Assembly (NCBI GenBank): GCA_963575745.1
Contig: CAUYUJ010015283.1
Location: forward strand, 572,410-636,409
Length of the DNA stretch: 64,000 nt
DNA from: Prorocentrum cordatum
Lineage: Eukaryota; Sar; Dinophyceae; Prorocentrales; Prorocentraceae
Direction: 5' to 3'
Numbering within the stretch: position 1 is the stretch's first letter; the number at the start of each line of letters is the position of its first letter. The notes under the pieces were generated by a model. The model was given only the letters and a program-made list of their open reading frames with translations. It ran no database searches and had not been told where the DNA came from. The position numbers and the translations under genes were made by a program. Shown here one piece after another: positions 53,882 through 63,315 of the stretch.

Positions 53882-55072
53882 TCAAGAATCGCCCCAGCGA
53901 AGGCAGTCCCACACAACCTGTGCTGAGCCGAATTCTTCGAACTCATTCCAGTGATTCTGGAACAACCACTCGATGTACTTGTGCACGTTGCGGTCGGCCG
54001 ACTGTCTCACTGCATTCAGGTCGCCACCATTGGCAACATGCTTGGCCATGAGCCTCGCGATCCTGACGTGTCGTCCACCTCGCTTCATCTTCTCCGTCCG
54101 AACGGTAGGTGGAATCCCCGACACTTCGTCTTCCAGCAGCACTGGGGCCACGTGATCCTCGCCTGCGTGCTGCACCGCCTTCATGACGATGACGCCAGCA
54201 TCGCTGAGCAACTCCTCCACCTTGCTGAGCTGCTGCTTGAGCCACGGCACCTTGGCATCGTCGTCCATGCTGTGCTGACGACGGCGCTTGTGGGCTGTGC
54301 CGCCCTCGTCCCAGCCGTGATCGTCGTACTCGGCGCTTGTGGGCTGTGTCGCCCGCGCCCCAGCCGTGAGCGCCCCGCTGCTGTACTCGCCGCTGTGCTC
54401 GCACGTGTCGCCAACGTTCGGCTCGCACTTGACGCCACCGTCGCCACTGCTGTACTCGCCGCCACTGCCTTCGACCGCGTCGCCAACGTTCGGCTCGACC
54501 TCGCCGCCACAGTCGCCAGTCGTACTCGCAGTACTCGGCTGCGCCGCCACCCCGTCGCACTCGCAGTACTCGGCTGCGCCGCCCGTGTCGTGCTCCTCCG
54601 TCGGCTTGCTGTCCTCACGGCCACCTCCACTAGCCCACTTCGGCTTCGGTGGTGTCGCCACAAAACTGTCTTCTGTCGCCGTGGCACTGGCCGTGCCACT
54701 CTGGCCGCCTCCAGTCCGTCGACCTGGCATTGGCTTCGCCTTCGGCCACGGGGCGCAGGCGAACGGGGCGGCGCTATCCACGGCATCGGAGGGGCGATTA
54801 CGCCAGCCCCACTTGGGGCCAGCCAGCAGGCGCGGCGCGGGCTCCTGATACTCCCTGATCCCGCTGCTGGCTGCCACGGCGCGCAGCCTGTCGTACTCCT
54901 CCTTTGTGATGGTGACCATCGGGGGCTCCTGCTGGGGCGAGGCGGCCGACCCTGCGCATGGGCTCGCCGACGGGCGCGGGACCGCGCGCTGGGGCTCCCG
55001 CGGGCGAGCCGTGGACGCGGCCGTCCTAGATGACGGCCTGGCCCTCTGCGACGGGCGGGGAGGCTCGGCCAT
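53882..55072 (-). CDS. paralog of the 50472-52536 gene: low-complexity protein with shared C-terminal domain
   Basis: 396 residues from ATG 55072 (MAEPPRPSQRARPSS), which lies 8 nt after a spliced-leader relic; a frame extension upstream of it reads through the relic and is unlikely to be used. Residues 1-60 are Pro/Arg/Ser-rich. The segment EYDRLRAVAASSGIREYQEP follows. The middle is acidic with repeated EPNVGD, GGEYSSGD and AAEYCECDG-like elements. HKRRRQ is a possible nuclear signal. KVPWLKQQLSKVEELLSDAG is helical. The last ~60 residues contain RHVRIARLMAKHVANGGDLN and YIEWLFQNHWNEFEEF, matching the other gene's C-terminus. It is one exon here, where the paralog has an intron at the start of the domain. 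Function unknown; no database match is claimed. Confidence 0.75.
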   Translation of the reverse strand: MAEPPRPSQRARPSSRTAASTARPREPQRAVPRPSASPCAGSAASPQQEPPMVTITKEEYDRLRAVAASSGIREYQEPAPRLLAGPKWGWRNRPSDAVDSAAPFACAPWPKAKPMPGRRTGGGQSGTASATATEDSFVATPPKPKWASGGGREDSKPTEEHDTGGAAEYCECDGVAAQPSTASTTGDCGGEVEPNVGDAVEGSGGEYSSGDGGVKCEPNVGDTCEHSGEYSSGALTAGARATQPTSAEYDDHGWDEGGTAHKRRRQHSMDDDAKVPWLKQQLSKVEELLSDAGVIVMKAVQHAGEDHVAPVLLEDEVSGIPPTVRTEKMKRGGRHVRIARLMAKHVANGGDLNAVRQSADRNVHKYIEWLFQNHWNEFEEFGSAQVVWDCLRWGDS

Positions 55073-55080
55073 GGCCCCGT

Positions 55081-55103
55081 CTTGAGCCAAAATATGGCTA
55101 CAG
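55081..55103 (-). promoter_or_regulatory. relict dinoflagellate spliced-leader sequence 2
   Basis: On the minus strand it reads CTGTAGCCATATTTTGGCTC then AAG. It matches the leader except for one C to T change and a 2-bp AT insertion after CCAT. It ends 8 nt before the ATG at 55072, so the 5' untranslated stretch is only ACGGGGCC. Confidence 0.85.
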
Positions 55104-55652
55104 GGTAACGTTGTTATCAATATTATAACAATATTTGCCTAAACCAATGAACCGATATTAAGACGGGGGGTGCGACTTGGCCCGCGGGGGCGCGGTTCCG
55201 GAACTGGGCCGCCGCGTCAATTGGTGACGGCGGCGGTGCTTTTATCTTCGCGCCCTCGATCGTGGCGCTTCCTTATTCACGCATATACTTGTGAGCGCCA
55301 TATATTGCCTTACATATGTTTCTATCGTTGCACACCATACCTTGACACTGTATATATTCGCGCATCGTGCTTATTATTGTGTTAGCTTAACACATCCACA
55401 TTGTTTTTATCTCCGCGCATACTGATGATTGGGAACTTGAGTGATGACACTCGCTGTTTTCTCGTGCGTGAATGTGCGAGTTATGCAGGCGGCACCACTT
55501 GTTTCGAGCCGCGTCCAGAGGCGGAGCCACGGCGACGAGCCGCGGCGCGTGCACTGTTCGATGCGGACCCGCGGCGACCAGCCCTGGCACGTGAACTATT
55601 ATATATAAGTCCTTATTTGAATATACGTGTATATCTAGTGGCCGTCGGCCCA
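55104..55652. other. no gene seen
   Basis: Upstream region of the retroposed gene. AT-rich at 55110-55140, otherwise unique-looking; no repeat recognised until the TIR element at 55653. Confidence 0.4.
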
Positions 55653-57807
55653 TCCCGCCACCGCGCCTGGATTCGTGGGCATTGGATGTTGTTGGAGGCT
55701 CTTGGGCCGTCGTGGAGCGGCGGCGGACCGAAAGCGCGACAATCTCAAATTCTGGGCCACTGGGGGAATGTCTGCAGTATGCCTCAAGTGGTATCGAATA
55801 AGTACGACTTGAGGCACGCCCGTTGTATGCCTCAAGTAGTTCCGATCGGGTGCCACCTGAGGCGCGTCGTCAGTATGCCTAATGTGTTAGCAAACAAATT
55901 CCCTTTAGAGGCATGTCGGCAATATGCATCAAGTGGTGCCGAATGTATGTGTGTCTGGATCTCATGTTACGCCTTTCGGGGGTCTCTGGAAGACAGTGTT
56001 GAAGCCTCTTGGGGGCAGTTTTGGGGTATAGTCTTTTGTGGCTTCTTGGGGGCTGCTTGGGGCGTCTTGGAGGCATCTTGGAGGGCCTGGGGGCATCTTG
56101 GGGCACTCTTGGGGCCCCCTGGGGTTTCTGGGGGCGAACCACTTGATTGTTTTAATTGTTTTGACGCCCTCTTGGGCCCCTCTTGGTGCCGTCATTGAGC
56201 CCTCTTGGGCCGTCTTGGAGCCCTCTTGTGCCGTATTGGGGGCCGTCTTGGGTCGTCTTGGGGCTGTCTTAGTTAGGGCTTCTTGGGGCCGTCTTGGGGG
56301 TGCTATTGGGCCGTCTCAGAGCGTCGGGAAGCAGAAAAGGTGCGAAAGCAAAGCTCATTGAAAACACAATGGAAAATCAACAATTTTAGCATCTCGGGGC
56401 AATCTTAATCCCACCAACCCTCTGGGCGTAGGTGGTTTAAGGAGTTTCCTCTTCCAACTTCCTTCTTCCCCTTCGGGGAGGGGTTTACCCCTCCCCCCTA
56501 CCCCCTCCCCTGGACCTGGACGGGGCGTTCCACGAGGGGTTGGAGCGTCCAAGATGGCCCAGGATTGCTCCAAGAGCGCCTCGGAGAGCCCAAGATGAGC
56601 TCCAAGATTGCTCAATACAGCTTCAGATGCCCCACGATGGCTCCGAAGATGGTCCAAGATGCCCCGTGACCGCCCCAATACGGCTCCAAAAGGCCAAATA
56701 GCTCCCCAAGGAGGCTCCCCAATAAGCCAACATCCTTCAACAACCTACGGAAAATCAATGATGTTCTGCTTCTCGCCTATTCGCTTCCGATGGCCATCCG
56801 AGACCTCAACATTGCTCCAAGAGGGCACAAGAGGGCCCCAAGAGGGGCCCAAGAGAGCCCCAAGACAGCCCCAAGAGCGCCCAAGAGCGCTCCAAGAGCG
56901 CTCCAAGAGCGCCCCAAGAGGGCCCCAGAATGCGATTTAAAGGCTCTAGAGGGGCAACGCTAATGAAAGCTCCCCTCTTTTTCTATATATGTCCTCCAAG
57001 ATTGCCCCAAGAGGCGCCCATGCGGCTCCAAGAGGCCCCCAAGATTGCCACAGGAGGCCACCCCAAAAGCCACCAAGAGGCCCCAACGATGCCCCCAAGA
57101 GGACCCCATAGGCCTCTCCGGTGCACCCAAGGCGCCCAAGAGACCCCCAGGACCGCCAGGAGACCCCCAAGGCGCCCCAAGAGGCCTCCAAGAAGCGCCC
57201 AAGAGAGATCCCAAGAGGCTCCGAAAGGCATCTACAAGACCTTTGGCCCTTTTGCTTGCTCTCCTCCTCATCATCATCCTTCTGCCCCTCCTTCCTCCTC
57301 CTCATCCTCCTCCTCCTCCTATTCATATTCCTTCTCTCCACTCCCTTATCTATCCATCCAGCCTCCCCCGTCTCCTCATTCCTCATTCGCACGGTTCGGC
57401 TGTCTCCCATCTTTGCTCCCGCACGTCCCTGATCACCTCAACTCGCCTGGGCGTTGCTTCTGGATGGGCTGGTGGGGATACGCGCAGCGTGAGGAATTGG
57501 GAGGGCCCTTAGGGGCCTCTTGGGCGGTCTGTGCGGCATATTGGCCCGTATTGGGGCCATATTGAGCGTCTTGGAGCGCTCATTGGGTGTATTCGGGGCC
57601 TCTCGGGGCCTTCGCTGCCAGTCGTGAGGCCCGCTTGGGCCCGAAAACGCCACGCGGGAAGCTGCGAGAAGCCCCAGGAGAACCGCGGGAAGGCCCGAGA
57701 GAATTGGAAATTGTGGTTATGGTCCCCTTACTGAGGACCGAGGCTCGGAGGATTGTACACGGGACCTGAGGACACGCCCACTCCGTGCCGCGCGGCACGG
57801 TTGCGGA
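55653..57807. mobile_element. TCCGCCACCGTGCC-family TIR element, copy 2, with nested insertion
   Basis: The left end TCCCGCCACCGCGCC and the reversed right end TCCGCAACCGTGCC match copy 1 at 36331-37377. The outer parts (55653-56400 and 57600-57807) follow copy 1 closely, including CTTGAGGCA/TATGCCTCAAGT words and GGCCCGAGAGAATTGGAAAT. The excess length is due to a CCACCAGCCC-family element nested at 56404-57498. Confidence 0.8.
56404..57498 (+). mobile_element. CCACCAGCCC-family element nested in a TIR element
   Basis: It starts TTAATCCCACCAACCCTCTG, ends GGGCTGGTGGGGATACGCGC followed by AGCGTGAGGAATT, and has GGTTTACCCCTCCCC, a CCAAGA array, CTTCTCGCC(T)ATTCGCTTCCG and a TCC tract inside. 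Opposite orientation to the copies at 42501 and 47405. Confidence 0.8.
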
Positions 57808-58115
57808 TATACATACACAAATATAGGCATATACGCATACAAATGCATGTACGTGCATACCAACGCATTGCATCGGTGACATTGCTCGCAGCATATCCCG
57901 TTACGTCCGCGGTCATTTGTTGCTCTAACTTGCATTGCGTTTCGGCGCTCGCGCCTCTTACCGACTCAAGCCGCGTGCGCGCGCGCGCGAGACCCTGTCC
58001 AGGGTCGCCGATATCTCCGCCGCCTGGCGTCAGCGCCGCCGCTCTTGCAGGCGACGCTCCTGCACGCGACGCGCCTGCAGGCGACGCTTCCTCGGGCTCG
58101 CACGCGGGCGAAGGG

Positions 58116-58340
58116 ATGTCGTCGGAGCCCGCGGAGGCTGCCCCTTCGGTTGACGACAGGCGCAAGCGGAGCATCACGCGCACGTATTCTGCGATCGCCG
58201 ACATGCCCGAATCTGCTCGGAACACGTTCAACATGATGCAGTCTGATGACGGCCCTTCCAATACAAACATGACACGCTCGATACGTTATAAGATCACGTA
58301 CACCATCGAAGATGCAGTGGTCTTCGAGGACTCTGACTGA
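58116..58340 (+). CDS. small acidic/basic protein of unknown function
   Basis: 74 residues from ATG 58116 (MSSEPAEAAPSVDDRRKRSI). The frame is open upstream to 57753 with GDAPARDAPAGDAS repeats, and 57753-57807 lies inside the TIR element, so the upstream part is unlikely to be fully coding. GCTCTTGCAG at 58041-58050 is a good trans- or cis-splice acceptor 65 nt before the ATG. The C-terminal half (ITRTYSAIADMPESARNTFN, IRYKITYTIEDAVVFEDSD) has a varied, protein-like composition. No motif recognised. Short, so the call is tentative. Confidence 0.45.
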   Translation: MSSEPAEAAPSVDDRRKRSITRTYSAIADMPESARNTFNMMQSDDGPSNTNMTRSIRYKITYTIEDAVVFEDSD

Positions 58341-58804
58341 GATTCCTGCACGATCGAGCGGCACAGGCCATTCGGTCTCTTCGGTTGCAGCATCGGATGT
58401 TGCGTGACAGCAAGTGTCGCGGAGCATTCATTGATTCGTCTGTCGTGCACTCGTGAACTTTTGTGTGGCTGCTGCGTCGGGTACTCTGCGGCACGAGCAA
58501 GTGCGCTGCTATGCGCTATGGTGTACTGTTCTGCGGATCACGTTTCAACGACGACCGTCAGCGACGGAACCCATGTGTAACTTGGGGGAGGATGTAACAG
58601 TGATAACAACATGCGCGTGCCTGGGGTTGTGAGGGGCGGCGGTGGTCGTGGGAGGGGGAATGTGGGGGAAGGCATCAGCAGCTCTGTATTGCACCCCCCC
58701 CCCCCTGTCCGTAGAACTGATTCTCTCGAAGGCAATCCTCGATCGCTCTTTCAGAGCGCCCGACCCGAGTGCCGCCCCGCGCGCCCTACTCCCCGACCGC
58801 CTCG

Positions 58805-59482
58805 ATGGCGCAGCGCTCGAGCTTGGCGTGCAGGGGCGTCGCTGGCGCTCGGGCGTTCGTGGACAACATGTGGGTCGACGGCATTGATGCAGAGACTGGG
58901 TGGATCGATCCCGCCATTTGGGAACGGTTGTCTCCATCTGACAAGGAGCGGTACTACGAGCTTGTGCAGAATATGCTGGCCCAGCGCAAGTCCGCCCATG
59001 GGCAGCCCAGCGACGGCGACGGCGCGCAGCAGGACACCGTGCAGCAGATCGGCGACGGCGCGCAGCAGGACAACGTGCAGCAGGACGGCGATGGCGCGCA
59101 GCAGGACAGCGTGCAGCAGGACGACCAGCACGACGACGGTGCCACGCACCACGGCAGCGCTCAGCCCAGCGTGCAGCATGACAACGGCGACCAGGGCAGT
59201 GGCAACCGTGCCGTGGCTCAGCAGTACGATGGCCAGGGCGACGATGATCAGACGGGCAGTGGCAAGGACCAGCACTCCGACACGCAGCACGACAATGGCC
59301 AGCAGGCCGTGGCTGAGATCTACCCCAGTGCACAACGGCGCCACCGCAGGATGTTCCAGGCGCAGGCTGTCTTGAGTGACCTGTACACGGACCTGAGCAC
59401 GATTGAGAAGAAGATCGACGCGCAGGATAAGATGATCAGCTACTTGGCCGAGAAGATCAAGAACCTCGAGAATCAGATCTGA
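58805..59482 (+). CDS. Gln/Asp-rich repeat protein with C-terminal coiled coil
   Basis: 225 residues from ATG 58805 (MAQRSSLACRGVAGAR). CTCTTTCAG ending at 58754 is a plausible splice acceptor 50 nt upstream. Residues about 25-65 are a folded-looking N-terminal part (MWVDGIDAETGWIDPAIWER, SPSDKERYYELVQNMLAQRK). A hydrophilic middle repeats DGAQQDxVQQ four times and then QHDNGDQGSG-like units. The last ~50 residues form a clear heptad pattern (AVLSDLYTDLSTIEKKIDAQ then DKMISYLAEKIKNLENQI), which suggests a coiled coil for oligomerisation. The two paralogous genes at 50-55 kb have the same general layout (low-complexity middle, ordered C-terminus) but no shared motif. Function unknown. Confidence 0.7.
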   Translation: MAQRSSLACRGVAGARAFVDNMWVDGIDAETGWIDPAIWERLSPSDKERYYELVQNMLAQRKSAHGQPSDGDGAQQDTVQQIGDGAQQDNVQQDGDGAQQDSVQQDDQHDDGATHHGSAQPSVQHDNGDQGSGNRAVAQQYDGQGDDDQTGSGKDQHSDTQHDNGQQAVAEIYPSAQRRHRRMFQAQAVLSDLYTDLSTIEKKIDAQDKMISYLAEKIKNLENQI

Positions 59483-59760
59483 GGCGGCCACTAGGCGCGC
59501 GCCTATAATAGATAAGGGCGCTCCTTGCGCCCGAGCGCATACAGAGCGCTCCTTCGCTCAACCGCGGGACGCCGCCCCCCTGCGAGTCGAGCGCGCTATG
59601 CCATTCCCGCGGGCATTCGTGCCGCCTGCGAGATGAGAAAAAAAAAACAAAACAAAACGCGACCGCGCGATGCATCCGCGGGCGCGCGCGCCGCCCCTGC
59701 ACAGATCTCCCGCGGGCACGCGTGATGTGACGCGGGTGCCACCTTTCGTGCAAGCCTCGG
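59483..59760. other. no feature seen
   Basis: 3' flank of the preceding gene; a short A-run (AAAAAAAAACAAAACAAAAC) lies at 59639-59658. Confidence 0.4.
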
Positions 59761-59761
59761 T

Positions 59762-60012
59762 CATCGACTCTCGAGTCTCGGACCGCTAACATCGAGCCCC
59801 GATCCTCCCCTCACAACTCGATCGATCATCGAGCCTCGAGTCGCATGCTCGATCCTCGAGCTTAGATCATCGACCCACCTCGAGCCTCGACCCTCGATCC
59901 TCGAACCTCGAACCTCGACCCTCGATGATCAAATCTTGAACCTCGAGCCTCGATTCTACATCCTCGAAACTCCATATGCGAACCTCGGTCCTCGATCATC
60001 GAACCTCGACCA
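59762..60012 (+). repeat. CCTCGA-type degenerate tandem repeat
   Basis: About 25 units of 8-11 bp, such as GAGCCTCGA, GATCCTCGA and GAACCTCGA. TCGA (TaqI) sites recur about every 10 bp. Confidence 0.85.
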
Positions 60013-60363
60013 AGCAACGAGCTTCTCAGCAGGTATGGGGTCCCCCACTATGTACGATCCACCCGAAAATAGTTAGGGCCCTGACTCGCCAAGTAGAATC
60101 ACACTCTCAGACGTAGATCGGATCTAAATACAATAGGTCAGCACCACCCCTCCCCATGTACATATAGCAATTCCAGCACCGAACGTAGATGCTGCTTCAG
60201 AGCAGGTGGATAAGGACCCCCCAACGCGCGTGGAAGACGATCCCAGCAATCCTATAATACTCTCACGACAAGTGCGTCGGGAACTCCCCACAATAGATAT
60301 AAACCGATAATCAACGAGACGATATGGCACCTTCCGACCGACACGTATATATGGCACTCCCAG
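60013..60363. other. no feature seen
   Basis: About 350 bp of unique-looking sequence with no supported frame. Confidence 0.4.
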
Positions 60364-60936
60364 CAGTGAACCCACCTCTGGGCGCAGGTGGTTTATGGCG
60401 TTCCTCTTTCCAATATCACTCCTTTCCCAGCTCGGGAGGTTTACGCCCTCTCCCCTCCCCCCCGCCCGCTCACCCGCCCACCCCACGCACGCGCGCGCGC
60501 ACGCGCACACGCATACACACACAGGCACACTGCGTCTAGAGGGGCTCCCCGCGAAGGGTTAGAGCGCCCATGCTGGCTCAATGGATTTGCTCCAAGAGGG
60601 CCCCAGATAGCCCAGATGGCTTCAAGATTACACAACAGACATCAAGATTGCGCCTCCGACATGCATCCAGGCTCCAATGCGGCTCCAATATACGGTTTCA
60701 ATTGCAATCTGAGCCCTCCAGGACCACCCTCCCCCTCAACAAAGATGCAACAATTGCACCAAGACCAAAGGAACATCAATGTTGTTTGCTTTGTCGATCG
60801 TTGTCTTCCGATGCGCTCTTGAGGCGTCAGGATGGCCCCAATATGGCCGAATGGAGCCCCAAGACGCCCATATGCTCCCACGAGCTCACATACTATAGCG
60901 CTCCAAGAGCGGCCCGCGATCGCATCCATGCGCCTA

Positions 60937-61187
60937 TTTTGAGCATCCGAGAGGGGGCGGGGTGGGGTGGAGGGGCGGCGCGCGTGTGTGTATGTGCGTG
61001 TGTGGCAGCGACTGCCCCAAGAGGCATCTCAGAGTCACAAAACAACTCCTGATGCCCACCTTCTTTTGAGCATCCGAGAGGGGGCGGGGTGGGGTGGAGG
61101 GGCGGCGTGCGTGTGTGCATGTGTGTGCGTGGCAGCGACTGCCCCAAGAGGCATCTCAGAGTCACAAAACAACTCCTGATGCCCACT
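60937..61187 (+). repeat. 125-bp tandem duplication
   Basis: TTGAGCATCCGAGAGGGGGC ... GGCAGCGACTGCCCCAAGAG ... CTCCTGATGCCCAC occurs twice, starting at 60937 and 61063, with differences only in the GTGTGT part. Confidence 0.9.
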
Positions 61188-61439
61188 TCTCCCCCCACCC
61201 ACCCACCCCCCCCACCCCCCCCACCCACCACCCACCCCACCCACCCACCCACCCACCCACCCACCCCCCGCACCCCACCCCCACCACCACAAACCACATC
61301 ACCAACACCACATACACACACACACACACCCTCCCCCCCCCCCCTCTCCCCCCCACCTTCCCCCCCTCCCCCCCCGCCTCCGCCCCTCCCCCCTCCCCCC
61401 CACCCCCTCCCAACACCCCCCCCCCCCCCCCCCCCCCCC

Positions 61440-61472
<33 letters not shown>

Positions 61473-61575
61473 ACCCGCCCCCCCCCCGCCCCCCCTTCCC
61501 CACCACCACCCACACCCACACCCACCTCCACCCGCCGCCCCACCCACCCAACCACCACCCCACCCCACCCCACCC
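61188..61575 (+). repeat. poly(C)-rich tract
   Basis: About 390 bp of C with A or T interruptions, including runs of more than 20 C. Nearly all G-free. Frames here are poly-Pro/Thr and poly-Gly/Val. Confidence 0.95.
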
Positions 61576-61689
61576 AAAGTGCCCATTATGGCCACAATAA
61601 CGCTGTGAGAGGACCCCAACTTAAGGGAGCCCATGGCTCCAATGGGCATCAGAGAAAACGTTTCCGAGGCGGTTGTTTACCTGCCTGCT

Positions 61690-62235
61690 CTCACCGCCAC
61701 CGTCATCACCTGCAGCAACAACATCAGCACCACAATCTCCAGCGACAGCACTATAGCAGCAGCGGCAGCACCATCAGCACCACCACCACTGCCAGCATCA
61801 GCACCAGCAGCAGCATCGGCAGCAGCACTATCAGCAGCACCAGCATCACCACGATCAGCAGCAAACGCATTAGCAGCATCACCAACACCAGCAGCACGAG
61901 AACCATCACCGCCAGTAGCAGAAACAACAGCAGCACCACCACCAACAAAAACAGCAATACCAGCACCAGCAGCAGCACCAGCAGCAGCACCAGCAGCAAC
62001 GCGAGAACCATCAACGCCATCAGCAGCAGAATCAGCACAACCAGCAGCTGCACCACCAGCAGCAACACCACCAGCGGCAATAACACCAGCAGCAGCACCA
62101 GCAGCACCTGCCCAGCAGCAGCACCACCACCAGCACCAGCAACATCACCAGCAGCTCGAGAACCAGCAACACCAGCAACATCACCAGCAGCAGCAGCAGT
62201 GCCAGCAACAGCAACAGCACCCGTAGCAGCATCCG
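61690..62235 (+). repeat. (CAGCAC)n microsatellite
   Basis: About 550 bp of CAG/CAC/CAA trinucleotides; inverse counterpart of the GCTGCTGGT tract at 32800-33400. Confidence 0.9.
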
Positions 62236-62391
62236 CACCCTTCGCTACCACAGATATCTCAATTCAGCGGTATTGCCCGCGCTGTCGCACTATGTGGGTT
62301 TATTCAGCCCTTCTCCCGTCAGCTCTCCAGGAGATTGTTCCTGGATGGGCTGGTGGAGATACGCAAAGCGTCAATAATTGGCAATATACGT

Positions 62392-62880
62392 AGATCGGTC
62401 TTCGCCGCATGTTGAATCTCGCTCCGATATATGTGATACATTATTATATGTATATGAATCCAACTCCTCCTCCACCGAACCGCCGCCCAATGAAGGGCAA
62501 TATGCGAATGGCCGCGCCGGCCACCGCGGCGGCCGCTGGCCACCACTAAACAAAAGAGTGCCTGGCGGCGCATTGGCCATGGGTTGTTGATATCACCATC
62601 CTCCATATTCGAGAGAGGGAGAAAGAGATAGAGAGAGAGAAAGAGGGAACTGCATATATGTGTATATATATATATATATACACACATATGTATGTGTATA
62701 TATATATGGCTCCAAGACTGCCCCAAGACGGTTCCAAGTGCCCAGGCCCTTCCGAGAGCCACCCCGAGAAACCCAAATTTGGTACGAAACCTGAATGACA
62801 CAAACGTAGCGTTGCCGTCTCGCCTTCTCTCTTCTAGTGAGCACTTGAGGCTCCAAGGTGGCCTCAATATGGCCCAATGC
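62392..62880. other. no gene; GA and TA tracts at 62612-62706
   Basis: Short GAGAGA and TATATA tracts, then about 150 bp including a short CCAAGA stretch. No supported gene. Confidence 0.5.
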
Positions 62881-62881
62881 G

Positions 62882-63134
62882 ATGGGAACAGGGTTGGCGG
62901 GGGGGCGGGATTAGAGGGGGGGTGGGGTGAGGGGGCGCGGGGGTGAGGGGGCGGGGTGGGGTGGGGGCGAGGGGGGCGGGAGGGGGGGAGGGGGGGGGGG
63001 GTTGAGGAGAAAGGGGGTGGTGTTGGAATTGGGTTTGGAGAGCGGGGATGAGGGGGGAGGGGGAGGGGATGGCGGTGGGGGGGGGTGGGGGTGGTGGCGA
63101 GGAGATGGGGGGGGGGGGGGGGTGGGGGGAGGGG

Positions 63135-63178
<44 letters not shown>

Positions 63179-63315
63179 GGGAGCGGGGGGGTGGGGGGGG
63201 GGGGTTTGGTTGAGGATGGCTGGGTGGAGGGGGGTGGAAGGGGTGTCGAGGGGTGGGGGGGGGGTGGGGGGGGAGGGGGGGGGAGGGGGGGGGAGGGGGG
63301 GGGGGGGGGGGTTGC
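62882..63315 (+). repeat. poly(G)-rich tract
   Basis: About 430 bp of almost pure G with T and A interruptions, including runs of 30 or more G (63138-63176). Reverse complement in character of the poly(C) tract at 61188. It would be prone to G-quadruplexes and to assembly error. Confidence 0.95.

Larger units (their letters stand above)
60364..62391 (+). mobile_element. CCACCAGCCC-family element, longest copy
   Basis: It starts GAACCCACCTCTGGGCGCAG followed by GTGGTTTA, and ends GGATGGGCTGGTGGAGATAC followed by GCAAAGCGTCAATAATT. Internally: short CCAAGA array, 125-bp tandem duplication, poly(C) tract, CCGAGGCGGTTGTTTACC and a CAGCAC repeat. It combines the array half of the 42501/47405/56404 copies with the CAG half of the 32708/41400 copies. 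Confidence 0.7.
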
